NCBI GenBank assembly: GCA_945861155.1
Contig: CAMATN010000028.1
Coordinates: forward strand, 1 to 43,935
Direction of reading: 5' to 3'
Origin: Rhizobium sp. Q54
GTDB lineage: Bacteria > Pseudomonadota > Alphaproteobacteria > ATCC43930 > CGMCC-115725
DNA: 43,935 nucleotides
The notes under the pieces are model-generated. The model was not told the origin of the DNA. It saw only the letters and a list, made by a program, of their open reading frames with translations, and did not search any database. Every line of letters starts with the position of its first letter. The first letter of the stretch is position 1. The translations under genes were made by a program, and so were the position numbers. Positions 18,332-26,970 of this stretch are shown here, piece by piece.

Positions 18332-19688
18332 ACATCCTCTCCCTCATGGCGGACCGGGCGCAGAAATAGACCCGCGCGGTCAGCAGCGAGGAGACGACGG
18401 CGAGGCCCAACGCCAAGCCCCACCACAGCCCGACCGCGCCATAGCCTAGAGGGAAGGCGAGCGCCCACCCGCCGGCAAAGCCGATGCCCCAATAGCCGAA
18501 GGCGGCGAGCATCATCGGCACTGCCGTGTCGCGGTAGCCGCGCAACGCTCCGACCGCAATCGCCTGCACCCCGTCGAAGATCTGGAACAGCGCCGCGATG
18601 CCCAGCAGGCGCAGCGCGATCGCGATAAGGCCGCTATTGGCCGGGTCGTCGGTGTCGAGATAGACCCCGGCGATCGCCAGCGGGACGGTCCATATCACCA
18701 CGGCCGTCGCGGCCATGAAGAACACCCCGAGCGTCAGGGCGACGAACGCGGCACGGTGCGCCGCCGCGGGGTTGTGCGCGCCGAGTTCGAAGGCGACCCG
18801 CACCGTGGCGGCCTGGCCGATGCCGAGCGGCACCATGAAACACAGGCCGGCGACATTGATCACCAGCTGGTGCGCGCCCAGCGCGTCGGTGCCGAGCAAT
18901 CCGATCAGGATGCCGGTCGTCACGAAGACGCCGACTTCGAGCGCGATCAGGCCGCCGATCGGCAGACCGAGCCGAAGGATCTGGCCGATCTGCTCGACGA
19001 CCCGGCGGCCTACCCGGATCGGCGTGTGCAGCGGCGCGATCCACAGCACCGCCGCCAGCCCGAGCGACATCAGCGACTGGATGATCGCCGTCGCCCACCC
19101 CGAGCCGGCGATTCCCAATGCCGGCATTCCGAGATGGCCGAAGATCAGCGCCCAGTTCAGCGCCGCATTCGCCGGAATGCCGACGAGCAGCACGATCATC
19201 ACGAGGCGCGCCCGCGAGGCCGCCGCCAGCAGCGCGCGCAACACGCCGAAGACCAGGAAGCCCGGCGCGCCCCAGCGGATCGCCGTCAGGAATTGCCCGA
19301 TTTCAGCTGCCAGGGCGGGGTCGTAGCCGATCGCGGCAAGCAGCCGGTCGGCCATCGACAACAGCACGACGATCGGCACCGCGGCGGCGGCCGCCAATAA
19401 GAGGCCCGCCGCCGCGACCTGACCGGCGCCGCGGTGGTCGCGGGCGCCGATCGCGCGGGCGGCAAGCGGCGCGACCGCGGTCAGCACCCCCTGCGAGGTG
19501 ATCGCGATCGTGAAATAGAGCGCGCCGCCGAGCCCGGCCGCCGACAGCGCCGCGCCGCCGAGATGCCCGACCATGATCGTGTTGGTCAGCCCCATCGCCA
19601 TTTGCGCGAGGTTCGCCGCCGCGAGCGGCAACGCGATCGGCAGCATGGCGCGCAGTTCGGCGCGGAGGGCCGAGCGGGTTGACAACAT
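18309..19688 (-). CDS. MATE family efflux transporter (NorM-like)
   Basis: 459 residues with twelve predicted membrane segments. MATE marks are seen: LPLAAANLAQMAMGLTNTIMVGHLGGAALSAAGLG near the N-terminus, VAPLAARAIGARD, the internal pseudo-repeat LPIGGLIALEVGVFVTTGILIGLLGTDALGAHQ, and PLGIGQAATVRVAFELGAHN. These exporters use H+ or Na+ to expel cationic drugs and metabolites across the inner membrane. The gene is monocistronic, convergent with the small protein gene at its 3' end and divergent from the lyase operon at its start. Confidence 0.94.
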   Translation of the reverse strand: MLSTRSALRAELRAMLPIALPLAAANLAQMAMGLTNTIMVGHLGGAALSAAGLGGALYFTIAITSQGVLTAVAPLAARAIGARDHRGAGQVAAAGLLLAAAAAVPIVVLLSMADRLLAAIGYDPALAAEIGQFLTAIRWGAPGFLVFGVLRALLAAASRARLVMIVLLVGIPANAALNWALIFGHLGMPALGIAGSGWATAIIQSLMSLGLAAVLWIAPLHTPIRVGRRVVEQIGQILRLGLPIGGLIALEVGVFVTTGILIGLLGTDALGAHQLVINVAGLCFMVPLGIGQAATVRVAFELGAHNPAAAHRAAFVALTLGVFFMAATAVVIWTVPLAIAGVYLDTDDPANSGLIAIALRLLGIAALFQIFDGVQAIAVGALRGYRDTAVPMMLAAFGYWGIGFAGGWALAFPLGYGAVGLWWGLALGLAVVSSLLTARVYFCARSAMRERMFNPTTIS

Positions 19689-19810
19689 CGCGCGATGCTA
19701 CGCGAACGGGCGCGTTTCGGAACGACGGATCAGGGCCGGGGCATCAGGGTTGAGCGCGGACACGGTTCGGGCTCATGCTGCGCGGGCCTGTCGCCATGAT
19801 GGTCATTTCG

Positions 19811-20704
19811 ATGAGTACAGCAGTTCAGCCCCTGCGGAGTTTCCTGTTCGCGCCGGGCAACCACGCGCGCCGCGTCGAGAAGGCGCTGTCGCTCGATGCC
19901 GATGCGGTGATCCTCGACCTCGAGGACGCGGTCGCGACCGCCGAGAAGATCATGACGCGCGACCTGGTGGCCGCGGCGCTGGCCCGGCCGCGTGGCGCGC
20001 TGCTCTATGTCCGGGTCAATGCCGTCGATACCGAATTCTGCTACGGCGATCTGGTGGCGATCGTGCGCGCCGGTCTGGACGGCATCATCCTGCCGAAAGT
20101 GGAAAGCACCGTCGGGCTCGCCACGGTCGACTGGCTGCTCGCCCAACTCGAACGCGACCGCGCGCTGCCACAAGGCGGCATCGACCTGATCCCGATCATC
20201 GAGACGGCGCGCGGTCTGAGCCACCTCGGCGCGATCCTCGGCGCCGGCACAAGGGTCAGGCGCGCCGCCTTTGGCGCCGGCGATTTCACCCTCGACGTCA
20301 ACATGGTCTGGAGCCGCGGCGAGGCGGAACTCGCGCCGGCCCGCGCCGCGATCGTCACGGCATCGCGCGCGGCCGGGATCGAAGCGCCGCTCGATACGGT
20401 CTGGGTCGATTTGAGCGATCAGGACGGGCTCGAAGCGTCGGCGCGCTGTGCGCTCGGGTTCGGCTTCCAGGGCAAGATGTGCATCCATCCCGACCAGATC
20501 GCGGTCGTCAACGGCGTCTTCACACCGAGCGAGGCGGAAATTGCGTTCGCCGAGCGGGTTGTCGCCGCGTTCGCCACGGCCGAAGCGGAGGGCAGCGCGG
20601 CGATCCAGCTCGACGGCAAATTCATCGACTACCCGATCGTCTACCGGGCGCAGCGGGTCGTGCACAGGATCGCCGCGATCCGCGCCCGCGACGATAGCCG
20701 GTGA
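19811..20704 (+). CDS. HpcH/HpaI (CitE-like) CoA-ester lyase
   Basis: 297 residues from ATG 19811; in-frame ATGs at 19775, 19796 and 19799 are possible and no ribosome site decides. A TIM-barrel enzyme of the citrate-lyase beta/malyl-CoA lyase group: LRSFLFAPGN, DAVILDLEDAV (metal-binding Glu/Asp), LYVRVNAVDTEF, GIILPKVEST, PIIETARGL, AAFGAGDFTLDV, and GKMCIHPDQI. These cleave or form C-C bonds in beta-hydroxyacyl-CoA esters. It heads a plus-strand run with a GNAT enzyme, an enoyl-CoA hydratase and a flavin monooxygenase, suggesting breakdown of an acyl-CoA or terpenoid-type compound. Confidence 0.9.
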   Translation: MSTAVQPLRSFLFAPGNHARRVEKALSLDADAVILDLEDAVATAEKIMTRDLVAAALARPRGALLYVRVNAVDTEFCYGDLVAIVRAGLDGIILPKVESTVGLATVDWLLAQLERDRALPQGGIDLIPIIETARGLSHLGAILGAGTRVRRAAFGAGDFTLDVNMVWSRGEAELAPARAAIVTASRAAGIEAPLDTVWVDLSDQDGLEASARCALGFGFQGKMCIHPDQIAVVNGVFTPSEAEIAFAERVVAAFATAEAEGSAAIQLDGKFIDYPIVYRAQRVVHRIAAIRARDDSR

Positions 20705-21165
20705 GGGCCAACACCGTCGCCTTTCGCCGGGCCGTGTCGGGCGATCTGGCGGCGATCGTCGCCCTGCTCGCGGACGACCCGATCGGGCGCGAGCGCGAGA
20801 CCGCTGGGACGCGGCTGGACGCATGCTATGCCGAGGCATTCGCGGCGATCGAGCGCGACCCCAGCCAGCTCCTCGCGGTCGCCGAGCGCAGCTTGCGGGT
20901 AGTCGGCGTGTTGCAGCTCAGCTTCATCCCGGGGCTGACCCGGCGCGGCATGTTGCGCGGCCAGATCGAAGGCGTGCGCGTCGCCGCCGGCGAACGCGGC
21001 ACCGGGCTCGGCCGGGCGTTGCTGGAATGGGCGGTAGAGGCGTGCCGCGAGCGCGGCTGCGGCCTGGTGCAGCTGACCACGGACAAGCGCCGTCCCGCCG
21101 CGCACGCCTTTTACGAGACGCTCGGCTTCCAGGCGACGCACCGGGGCTATAAGCTCCCGCTCTGA
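20701..21165 (+). CDS. GNAT family N-acetyltransferase
   Basis: 154 residues starting at GTG 20701, which overlaps the lyase stop as GTGA. The GNAT core is clear: FRRAVSGDLAAIVALLADD, VVGVLQLSFIPGLTRRG, GVRVAAGERGTGLGRALLEWAVE (the R/Q-x-x-G-x-G/A acetyl-CoA loop), GCGLVQLTTDKRRPAAHAFYETLGF. The substrate is a small amine of unknown identity. The coupling to the lyase gene indicates co-expression. Confidence 0.9.
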   Translation: MRANTVAFRRAVSGDLAAIVALLADDPIGRERETAGTRLDACYAEAFAAIERDPSQLLAVAERSLRVVGVLQLSFIPGLTRRGMLRGQIEGVRVAAGERGTGLGRALLEWAVEACRERGCGLVQLTTDKRRPAAHAFYETLGFQATHRGYKLPL

Positions 21166-21195
21166 CGAGCGAGAGAGCCAGCGGGGGAGAGCGTT

Positions 21196-22113
21196 TTGGC
21201 CATCGACTACGAGAAGCGCGACGGCGTCGCCTATATCACGCTGAACAACCCGGCCAAGGCCAACATCTTCGACAAGGAAACCTCGGACGCGATCTCGGAG
21301 GCATGGATCGATCTGTGGGAGGACCGCCAGATCCGCTGCGCGATCGTGACCGGCGCCGGCGACCGGCATTTCTGCGGTGGCCACAATCTGGCGCCGCGCG
21401 AGAACATCACCGCCGAGGAACGCGAATATTTGCGCACCCAGCGCATCTTCTGGCCGCTCGCCGGGACCGTGCACGGGCAAAAGACCGGCGTCGATGGGCG
21501 CATGGGCGACCATTACCCGCGGGTGTGGAAACCGGTCATCGCCGCGGTCAACGGCTGGGCCGCGGGCGCCGGGCTCTACATGCTGCTGTCCTCGACCGAT
21601 ATCCGCATCGCCAGCGCCGAGCACGCGCGGTTCAAGTTCGCCCTGACGACGCAGGGCTGGCTCGGCCACGGGCCGGGCGCCAGCCTGTTGATCAAGCAGC
21701 TGCGCTACATCGACGCGATGAAGATGCTGTTGACCGACGATCCCGTAGATGCCGCGGAGGCGTTGCGCATCGGGCTCGTCAACGAGGTGGTGCCGCACGC
21801 GCAGCTGATGGAGCGGGCCGAAACGATCGCCCGCCACATCGTCACGATGCCGCCGGTGACGCTGCGCATGATGAAGGAGTTCGTGGTCCGCTTTGGCGAT
21901 TTACCGACCGACCAGGCCTGGCACGTGCAGAATCTGATCAACAATCTGCTGATCCAGGTCACGACCGACGGCGAGGAGGGGCGCCAGGCCTTCAACGAAA
22001 AGCGTCCGCCCGATTTCACCGGCGGGCTGCGCCGCCGCGGCGAGGCGTGGGACGAGCTCTCCGAAGAGGATGCCAGGCGCCTCGACGAAGCGTATCGCAG
22101 CGGTGAGTTTTGA
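21196..22113 (+). CDS. Enoyl-CoA hydratase/isomerase family protein
   Basis: 305 residues, starting at a TTG (21196) with GGGGGAGAG 5 nt upstream; no in-frame ATG or GTG fits better. Crotonase fold: YEKRDGVAYITLNNPAKANIFDKET, AIVTGAGDRHFCGGHNL (first oxyanion-hole strand), AVNGWAAGAGLYMLLSSTDIRIAS (second), and ALRIGLVNEVVPHAQL. The hydratase Glu pair is not obvious: the region after the oxyanion hole reads FALTTQGWLGHGPGASLL, so the reaction may differ from simple hydration. It is in a run with a CoA-ester lyase, which fits acyl-CoA catabolism. Confidence 0.92.
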   Translation: MAIDYEKRDGVAYITLNNPAKANIFDKETSDAISEAWIDLWEDRQIRCAIVTGAGDRHFCGGHNLAPRENITAEEREYLRTQRIFWPLAGTVHGQKTGVDGRMGDHYPRVWKPVIAAVNGWAAGAGLYMLLSSTDIRIASAEHARFKFALTTQGWLGHGPGASLLIKQLRYIDAMKMLLTDDPVDAAEALRIGLVNEVVPHAQLMERAETIARHIVTMPPVTLRMMKEFVVRFGDLPTDQAWHVQNLINNLLIQVTTDGEEGRQAFNEKRPPDFTGGLRRRGEAWDELSEEDARRLDEAYRSGEF

Positions 22114-22123
22114 GGCCGATCGC

Positions 22124-23470
22124 GTGTCAGAGACAACAACCGCCACAAACCCGGTTGAGGATCGCCCGGTCGAGGCGTGCCTCGCCGCGCTGCTCGACCG
22201 TCTCGGGATCGCCAGCGCGCATTTTGCCGGACGCGGCTCGGCCGATCTGGCGGGCTTCGCGGCCCGATACCCCGAGCGCATCGCGTCGCTGACCGTGCTG
22301 TGCCCGGCGGTGCTGGACCCGCCGACCCTGGCGCCGCTGGCCGGGCGGGTGCTGGTCGTGACCGGCGACCACGGGGCAGGGCCGCGCCGGGTCCAGGCCG
22401 CGCTGCCCGATCTGCCGCAAGCCACCGCGGTGGTGCTCGCGGATTACGCCGGGTTGACCTGGTCGGATATCGCCCTGGAGCGCGGCGACAGCATCGAAGC
22501 GGCGATGCGGGAGTTCCTCAGGCGTTGCGACGGGTTGCCGGCGACAACCCTGCCCGAGCAGGAAGGCGAGATCGCCGGCATTTCCTACCGCGTGCGCGGC
22601 GCCGGAGCGCCGCTGGTGCTGCTGCCGCTCGACCTGTCGCCGGGGCAATGGGAGCCGCTGATCCCGGCGCTGTCGGCGCGTTATTGCACGATCACGTTGG
22701 GCGGGGCGTTGCTCGGCAGCGTCGCCAGCCTCGAGGAACGCGGGCGCTCGGGCTATATGGGAATCGTGCGCGGGCTGCTCGACGCGCTGGCGATCAGGCC
22801 AGGGGAAAGCGTGCTTGAGGTCGGCTGCGGCTCGGGCGTCATCATGCGCGAGCTGGCGCGCCGCACATCAGGCGCCAACCCTTTGATCGGCCGCGACATG
22901 AGCCCCTATCTGCTGCGCGAGGCGCGGGCATTGGCCCGGCGCGAGGGGCTGATCGACCATGTCGATTTCGGCGAAGGCCGCGCCGAGGCGCTGCCATTGG
23001 CCGATGGCGCGGTCGATGTCGCGCTGTCGTCGACCGTGTTCGAGGAGGGCGACGCCGAGCTGATGCTGTCGGAGATCGTGCGGGTGACGCGGCCCGGCGG
23101 GCGGGTCGGCATCGTCGTGCGCGCGATCGACATGCCGTTCTGGGTCAATCTGCCGCTCGATCCGGCGCTGAAGGCCAAGGTCGACGCCCCCGGCATCATC
23201 GGCGGCGGCGCCGCCCCGAACGGCGTCGCCGATTTGAGCCTCTACCGCCGCCTCGCCGCGCTCGGCCTGACCGGCCTCAAATGCTTCCCACAGTTGGTCT
23301 CGGTCGTCCCCGGCCAGCCGCGCCTCGAACGCTACCAGCAGCAAATCCTCGCCGCTCTGACCCCGGCCGAGACCGAGACGTTTCAGCAGGCTGTCGCCGC
23401 CGCCGAGCGCGACGGCACCTTCTTCATCGCCCAGGCCTACCACTGCGCCGTCGGAGCCAAGCCCGGCTAA
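22124..23470 (+). CDS. Hydrolase-fragment / SAM methyltransferase fusion
   Basis: 448 residues from GTG 22124, which has TGAGG 8 nt upstream; ATG 22070 would overlap the hydratase gene by 44 nt. Residues 15-140 match the second half of an alpha/beta hydrolase (LLDRLGIASAHFAGRGSADL; ARYPERIASLTVLCP; GRVLVVTGDHGAGP; VVLADYAGLTWSDIALERGD), but the elbow reads GRGSA and the usual catalytic His in the GAGH position is absent. Residues 150-205 then look like a hydrolase first half (ISYRVRGAGAPLVLLPLDLSPGQWEPLIPAL). Residues 212-448 form a class I methyltransferase: LEVGCGSG (232-238), GEGRAEALPLADGAVDVALSSTVFE, IVRVTRPGGRVGIVVR. The methyltransferase is probably active and the hydrolase parts non-catalytic. 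Confidence 0.85.
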   Translation: MSETTTATNPVEDRPVEACLAALLDRLGIASAHFAGRGSADLAGFAARYPERIASLTVLCPAVLDPPTLAPLAGRVLVVTGDHGAGPRRVQAALPDLPQATAVVLADYAGLTWSDIALERGDSIEAAMREFLRRCDGLPATTLPEQEGEIAGISYRVRGAGAPLVLLPLDLSPGQWEPLIPALSARYCTITLGGALLGSVASLEERGRSGYMGIVRGLLDALAIRPGESVLEVGCGSGVIMRELARRTSGANPLIGRDMSPYLLREARALARREGLIDHVDFGEGRAEALPLADGAVDVALSSTVFEEGDAELMLSEIVRVTRPGGRVGIVVRAIDMPFWVNLPLDPALKAKVDAPGIIGGGAAPNGVADLSLYRRLAALGLTGLKCFPQLVSVVPGQPRLERYQQQILAALTPAETETFQQAVAAAERDGTFFIAQAYHCAVGAKPG

Positions 23471-23504
23471 GGCGGCGGACCACGACAACGTAGGAGAACC
23501 CACC

Positions 23505-24773
23505 ATGCCGCGTCTGAATTTCGGCGCCTTCCTCGCCCCGCATCACCCGGTCGGCGAGCATCCGATGTTGCAGTTCCGCCGCGATCTCGACCTCGTCGAG
23601 CGTCTGGATTACCTCGGCTACGACGAGTTCTGGTGCGGCGAGCATCATTCGAGCGGCTGGGAGACAATCGCCTCGCCGGAAATGTTCCTGGCGGCGGCGG
23701 GCGAGCGCTCGAAGCGCATCAAGCTCGCGACCGGGGTCGTGTCGCTGCCCTATCACCACCCGTTCAACGTCGCGCAGCGCATGGTGCAGCTCGACTACAT
23801 GACCGGCGGGCGGGCGATCTTCGGGTCGGGGCCGGGCGCGCTCGCCTCGGACGCCCACACGCTCGGGGTCGATCCGATGGTGCTGCGCGACCGCCAGGAC
23901 GAGGCTATCGGGGTCATTCGGCGGCTGTTCAACGGCGAGCGGGTCAGCGTGACCAGCGACTGGTTCACGATGCAGGACGCGGCGCTGCAATTGCTGCCGT
24001 TGCAGGAGGACATGCCGTTCGCGGTCGCTTCGCAGATCAGCCCGTCGGGCATGACCCTCGCGGGCAAGCACGGGGCCGGCGTCATCTCGATCGGTTCCTT
24101 ATCGGATGAAGGCCTCAACGCGCTGCCGACGCAATGGGGCTTCGCCGAGGCCGCCGCCGCCAAGCACGGCAAAACGGTCGACCGCAAGAACTGGCGCGTG
24201 CTCCTCAGCTGGCACATCGCCGAGACCCGCGAAAAGGCGCGCGCCGAAGCCCGCGAGGGCCTCATGCGCCACCACAACGAATACATCGTCGGCACCTTGC
24301 AGCGGCCCGGCGCGAAGCCGTTCGGCGATCCCGACGAGGCGGTCGACAAGACCGCGTTCTCGGACGGCGCCGCCGCGACGATCGGCACGCCGGACGATCT
24401 GGTCAAGACGATCAAATCGGTGCTCGACATCAGCGGCGGCTTCGGCACCGTCGTCGGGTTTGTCCACGACTGGGCCAACCCGGAAAACACGATGCGCAGC
24501 TGGGACATGGTGGCGCGCTATGTCGTGCCCGAGATCAACGGCTACATGGCCAAGCTGCGCGAGTCGCGGGACTTCGTCGCCAACAACCGGGGCGTATTCG
24601 AGCGCGCCAAGGAAGCGATCATGGCGAAGATCAACGAGAACGAGGCCGCGCTCGCCGCGCTCTCGGTCACCAAGTCGGGCAGGCTCGGCAATGTCGCGGC
24701 TTCGGGCAGCAACATGCCCGATCTGGAAAAGGCCCGGCTCGACAAGGCCCGCGGGCAAGCCGCCGCCGAATAA
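23505..24773 (+). CDS. LLM class flavin-dependent monooxygenase
   Basis: 422 residues, bacterial-luciferase-like TIM barrel: LNFGAFLAPHHPVGEHPMLQFRRDLDLVERLDYLGYDEFWCGEHHSSGWE, LATGVVSLPYHHPFNVAQRMVQLDYMTGGRAIFGSGPGALASDAHTLG, FAVASQISPSGMTLAGKHGAG and WRVLLSWHIAETREKA. The length and the GEHHSSGWE and YHHP motifs resemble limonene 1,2-monooxygenase (LimB-type) enzymes that use FMNH2. The reductase partner is not adjacent. GTAGGAGAACCCACC precedes the ATG. In context with a CoA lyase, hydratase and NIPSNAP protein, it may start oxidation of a terpene-like or alkyl compound; this is inference. Confidence 0.92.
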   Translation: MPRLNFGAFLAPHHPVGEHPMLQFRRDLDLVERLDYLGYDEFWCGEHHSSGWETIASPEMFLAAAGERSKRIKLATGVVSLPYHHPFNVAQRMVQLDYMTGGRAIFGSGPGALASDAHTLGVDPMVLRDRQDEAIGVIRRLFNGERVSVTSDWFTMQDAALQLLPLQEDMPFAVASQISPSGMTLAGKHGAGVISIGSLSDEGLNALPTQWGFAEAAAAKHGKTVDRKNWRVLLSWHIAETREKARAEAREGLMRHHNEYIVGTLQRPGAKPFGDPDEAVDKTAFSDGAAATIGTPDDLVKTIKSVLDISGGFGTVVGFVHDWANPENTMRSWDMVARYVVPEINGYMAKLRESRDFVANNRGVFERAKEAIMAKINENEAALAALSVTKSGRLGNVAASGSNMPDLEKARLDKARGQAAAE

Positions 24774-24808
24774 CTCCACCGGGCTCCTTCCGCCCGCGGC
24801 GGGAGAGG

Positions 24809-24903
24809 CCCCCACCCTAACCCTCCCCCGCTTGCGGGGGAGGGGACGACGGGGCGCGGCCATCGGAACCCTCCCCCGCAAGCGGGGGAGGGCAGGGTGG
24901 GGG
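24809..24903. repeat. Palindromic repeat type B, copy 1
   Basis: Two CCCTCCCCCGC-type palindromes (CCCTCCCCCGC TT GCGGGGGAGG and CCCTCCCCCGC AA GCGGGGGAGGG) separated by about 30 bp, with CCCCACCC... and ...GGGTGGGG at the ends, so the whole element is itself an inverted repeat. It lies in the 249-bp gap between the monooxygenase and NIPSNAP genes. Further copies occur at 38681-38774 and 40436-40573. Each palindrome could form a very stable RNA hairpin. Confidence 0.92.
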
Positions 24904-25022
24904 TTCTGATGCAGTGCCGGTTTTTGCATTTCCTATCGGCGCCCTCCCTCCTACAGTAGGGACGCGCGAGCGGTTCGCCGGCAAACCGGCCGGCCAATCG
25001 CCGTCACCTGGAGGATGCGCCG

Positions 25023-25652
25023 ATGATCTACGAAGTCCGCACCTATACGCTGCGCCCCGGGACCGTGCCCGAATTCGAGGAGCGCTATGCCGCACGGCTG
25101 CCGCTGCGGCTGAAACACTCAAAGCTCGGGGCCTTCTGGCACACCGAGTTCGGTCCGCTCAACCAGGTCGTCCACGTCTACCCCTACGACGACCTGAACC
25201 AGCGCACATCGGTGCGCGCCGCGCTCGCCGCGGACCCCGTGCGGGCGGCGCAGCCCGGCGGCGGCGATTTTATCGTCGCGCAGGAATCCGAGATCATGAT
25301 CCCGGCGCCGTTCATGCACGCTCTGGGCAGCCGCGATTACGGTTCCGGCAACGTCTATGAGATGCGGACCTACACCTACGCCCCGGGCGACCTGCCGAAG
25401 GTGTTGGAGGCGTGGGCCAAGGCGGTTCCGGCGCGCGAGGAGCTCTCCAAGCTGGCGGCCTGCTGGACCAGCGAACTGGGCGGGCTCAACAAGTTCGTCC
25501 ACATTTGGGTCTACAAGGATCTCGCCGAGCGCGCCCGGGTCCGTGAGGCATCCCGCAAGCCCGGCGGTGCGTGGCCGCCGCAGAGCGGGGTGCGGCCGGT
25601 CCGGCAGGAAAACAAGCTGCTGGTCCCGGCTTCCTTCTCCCCGGTGCGCTAA
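25023..25652 (+). CDS. NIPSNAP family protein (two domains)
   Basis: 209 residues formed by two NIPSNAP-like dimeric alpha/beta barrels: 1-100 (MIYEVRTYTLRPGTVPEFEE...HTEFGPLNQVVHVYPYDDLNQR) and 112-205 (VYEMRTYTYAPGDLPKVLEAW...TSELGGLNKFVHIWVYKDLAER). The repeated start (YEVRTYT/YEMRTYT) and the G-x-L-N-x-x-V-H core confirm an internal duplication. GGAGG lies 8 nt before the ATG. The function is not established; NIPSNAP proteins often accompany monooxygenases, as here with the LLM enzyme across the palindromic repeat. Confidence 0.93.
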   Translation: MIYEVRTYTLRPGTVPEFEERYAARLPLRLKHSKLGAFWHTEFGPLNQVVHVYPYDDLNQRTSVRAALAADPVRAAQPGGGDFIVAQESEIMIPAPFMHALGSRDYGSGNVYEMRTYTYAPGDLPKVLEAWAKAVPAREELSKLAACWTSELGGLNKFVHIWVYKDLAERARVREASRKPGGAWPPQSGVRPVRQENKLLVPASFSPVR

Positions 25653-25778
25653 CCCCGGCGCGACGAGCGCTGGCTTGCTCGGAAAGGACGGGGGCCTATC
25701 CCGCCTTCAGCCGGGTTAATTCGCCGTAATGTTGCGCGGCAATGTCGATCCGGCTGGGGCCGGTCCGGCTGGGTTCGC

Positions 25779-26261
25779 TCAGTACCCGCTGGCGTATCGG
25801 GTCACCGGCATTTCCAGCGAAGCCAGGCGCGGCGACACCAGCATCACGTAATAGGTGCCGTCGCGCTGACGGCCGCGGGCGCTATCCTGCCAGCTCGGCA
25901 GCGACGCGATCTTGACATACACCTCCTGCCCCGGCGCAACCGCGACTTGCTGCGATTGGTACAGGTCGAGACCCTCGCTCGCGACGGTCAAATGGTAATA
26001 TCCGGCCGGAATGTCGCGGTAGAAACTCGTGCCGGCGAGTGCATATCCGATCGGAGCGCCGTTCACCGAGACCAACGGCATGCCGCCGCTATCCTCGGGA
26101 AAGAACACGCGGTAGAACCAGAACCGCGCGGCTCCCGGCGCTGTCTGCGATACCGCTGCCGCTTGGCCCTCTACCTGCGCCACGGCCGGCGGCGCGACCC
26201 AAAATCCGGCAAATAACGCGACCATGCCGGCGATCTGGCGGCGGGACATTGTCGGGTTCAT
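25779..26261 (-). CDS. Secreted DUF2846-like protein
   Basis: 160 residues with a clear signal peptide (MNPTMSRRQIAGMVALFAGF followed by WVAPPAVA, cleavage near residue 28). The mature part has the DUF2846 pattern: ARFWFYRVFF, VSVNGAPIGYALAGTSFYRDIPAGYYHLTVASEG and VAVAPGQEVYVKIASLPSW. The fold is a small beta-sandwich; such proteins are exported and of unknown role. AAGGGAG lies about 7 nt before the ATG. Single gene, divergent from the carboxymuconolactone decarboxylase-like gene. Confidence 0.85.
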   Translation of the reverse strand: MNPTMSRRQIAGMVALFAGFWVAPPAVAQVEGQAAAVSQTAPGAARFWFYRVFFPEDSGGMPLVSVNGAPIGYALAGTSFYRDIPAGYYHLTVASEGLDLYQSQQVAVAPGQEVYVKIASLPSWQDSARGRQRDGTYYVMLVSPRLASLEMPVTRYASGY

Positions 26262-26400
26262 CAGCGACTCCCTTGGCAGGCTGCACTATGACGTAACGCG
26301 GCGCATTTTTATCCCGCGCGATCGAGCGGTGCGCGGGGCGTATGACGCCGCCGTCGCCGCTCAGCTATCATGCCGGTCGACCAAAAAGGGGAGCAGCGCC

Positions 26401-26952
26401 ATGAGCCGTTATCGCCAGATATCCGCCGCCGAGATGAACCCGGCGCAGAAACGCGTCCACGACCAGGTCGTCTCGGGCAAGCGCGGCAATTTCGGCGGGC
26501 CGTTCCAGCTGCTGATACGGGCTCCCGAGATTTGCGAGCACGCGGCGAGGCTGGGCGAGCACCTGCGCTGGGGCACCGCGCTCGACGCCCGGCTCTCCGA
26601 GCTGGCGATCATCACGACCGCGCGGTTTTGGCGGGCGCAGTACGAGTGGTACGCGCACGCACCATTGGCCGAAAAGGCGGGGGTGCCGGCCGCCGCGGTC
26701 GAGGCGATCCGCACCGACGGTACGCCGGTGTTCGCTGCCGAGGACGAAGCGCTCGTCTACCGCCTGTGCACCGAGATTTTTCGCACCCAGCGCCTGTCGG
26801 ACCAGAGCTTCAACGCCGCAATCGCCGCGTTCGGCGAAACCGGGCTCGTCGAGATCATCGGCATCATCGGGTACTACACCCTGATCGGCAACACGCTCAA
26901 CGTGTTCCAGGTCGCTCTGCCCGAAGGCCAGACGCCTCCATTCCCGGAATAA
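26401..26952 (+). CDS. Carboxymuconolactone decarboxylase-like (AhpD fold) protein
   Basis: 183 residues. Seen: ISAAEMNPAQKRVHDQVVSGKRGNFGGPFQLLIRAPEICEHAARLGEHLRWGTALDARLSELAIITTARFWRAQYEWYAHAPLAEKAGV. The pattern L-x-E-L-A-I-I-T-T-A-R-x-W-x-A-Q-Y-E-W-x-x-H is the carboxymuconolactone decarboxylase signature. The AhpD peroxidase C-x-x-C pair is absent (the site reads AQYEWYAH), so peroxidase activity is unlikely; a lyase, isomerase or gamma-lactone role is possible. The start is set by AAAGGGGAGC upstream. It ends 18 bp before trpF. Confidence 0.9.
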   Translation: MSRYRQISAAEMNPAQKRVHDQVVSGKRGNFGGPFQLLIRAPEICEHAARLGEHLRWGTALDARLSELAIITTARFWRAQYEWYAHAPLAEKAGVPAAAVEAIRTDGTPVFAAEDEALVYRLCTEIFRTQRLSDQSFNAAIAAFGETGLVEIIGIIGYYTLIGNTLNVFQVALPEGQTPPFPE

Positions 26953-26970
26953 TACCCCGAGCGGCGCGAC

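Noticed and set aside
16570-18492. Long minus-strand frame (640 codons) across GST and small protein genes
   Set aside because: It lies opposite well-recognised genes, is Arg/Pro-rich with no domain, and arises from the GC-rich third-position pattern.
24809-24903. Palindromes considered as an intrinsic terminator or CRISPR repeat
   Set aside because: No T-tract follows the stems, and the units are not regularly spaced with unique spacers; the same element recurs elsewhere, so it is a dispersed repeat.
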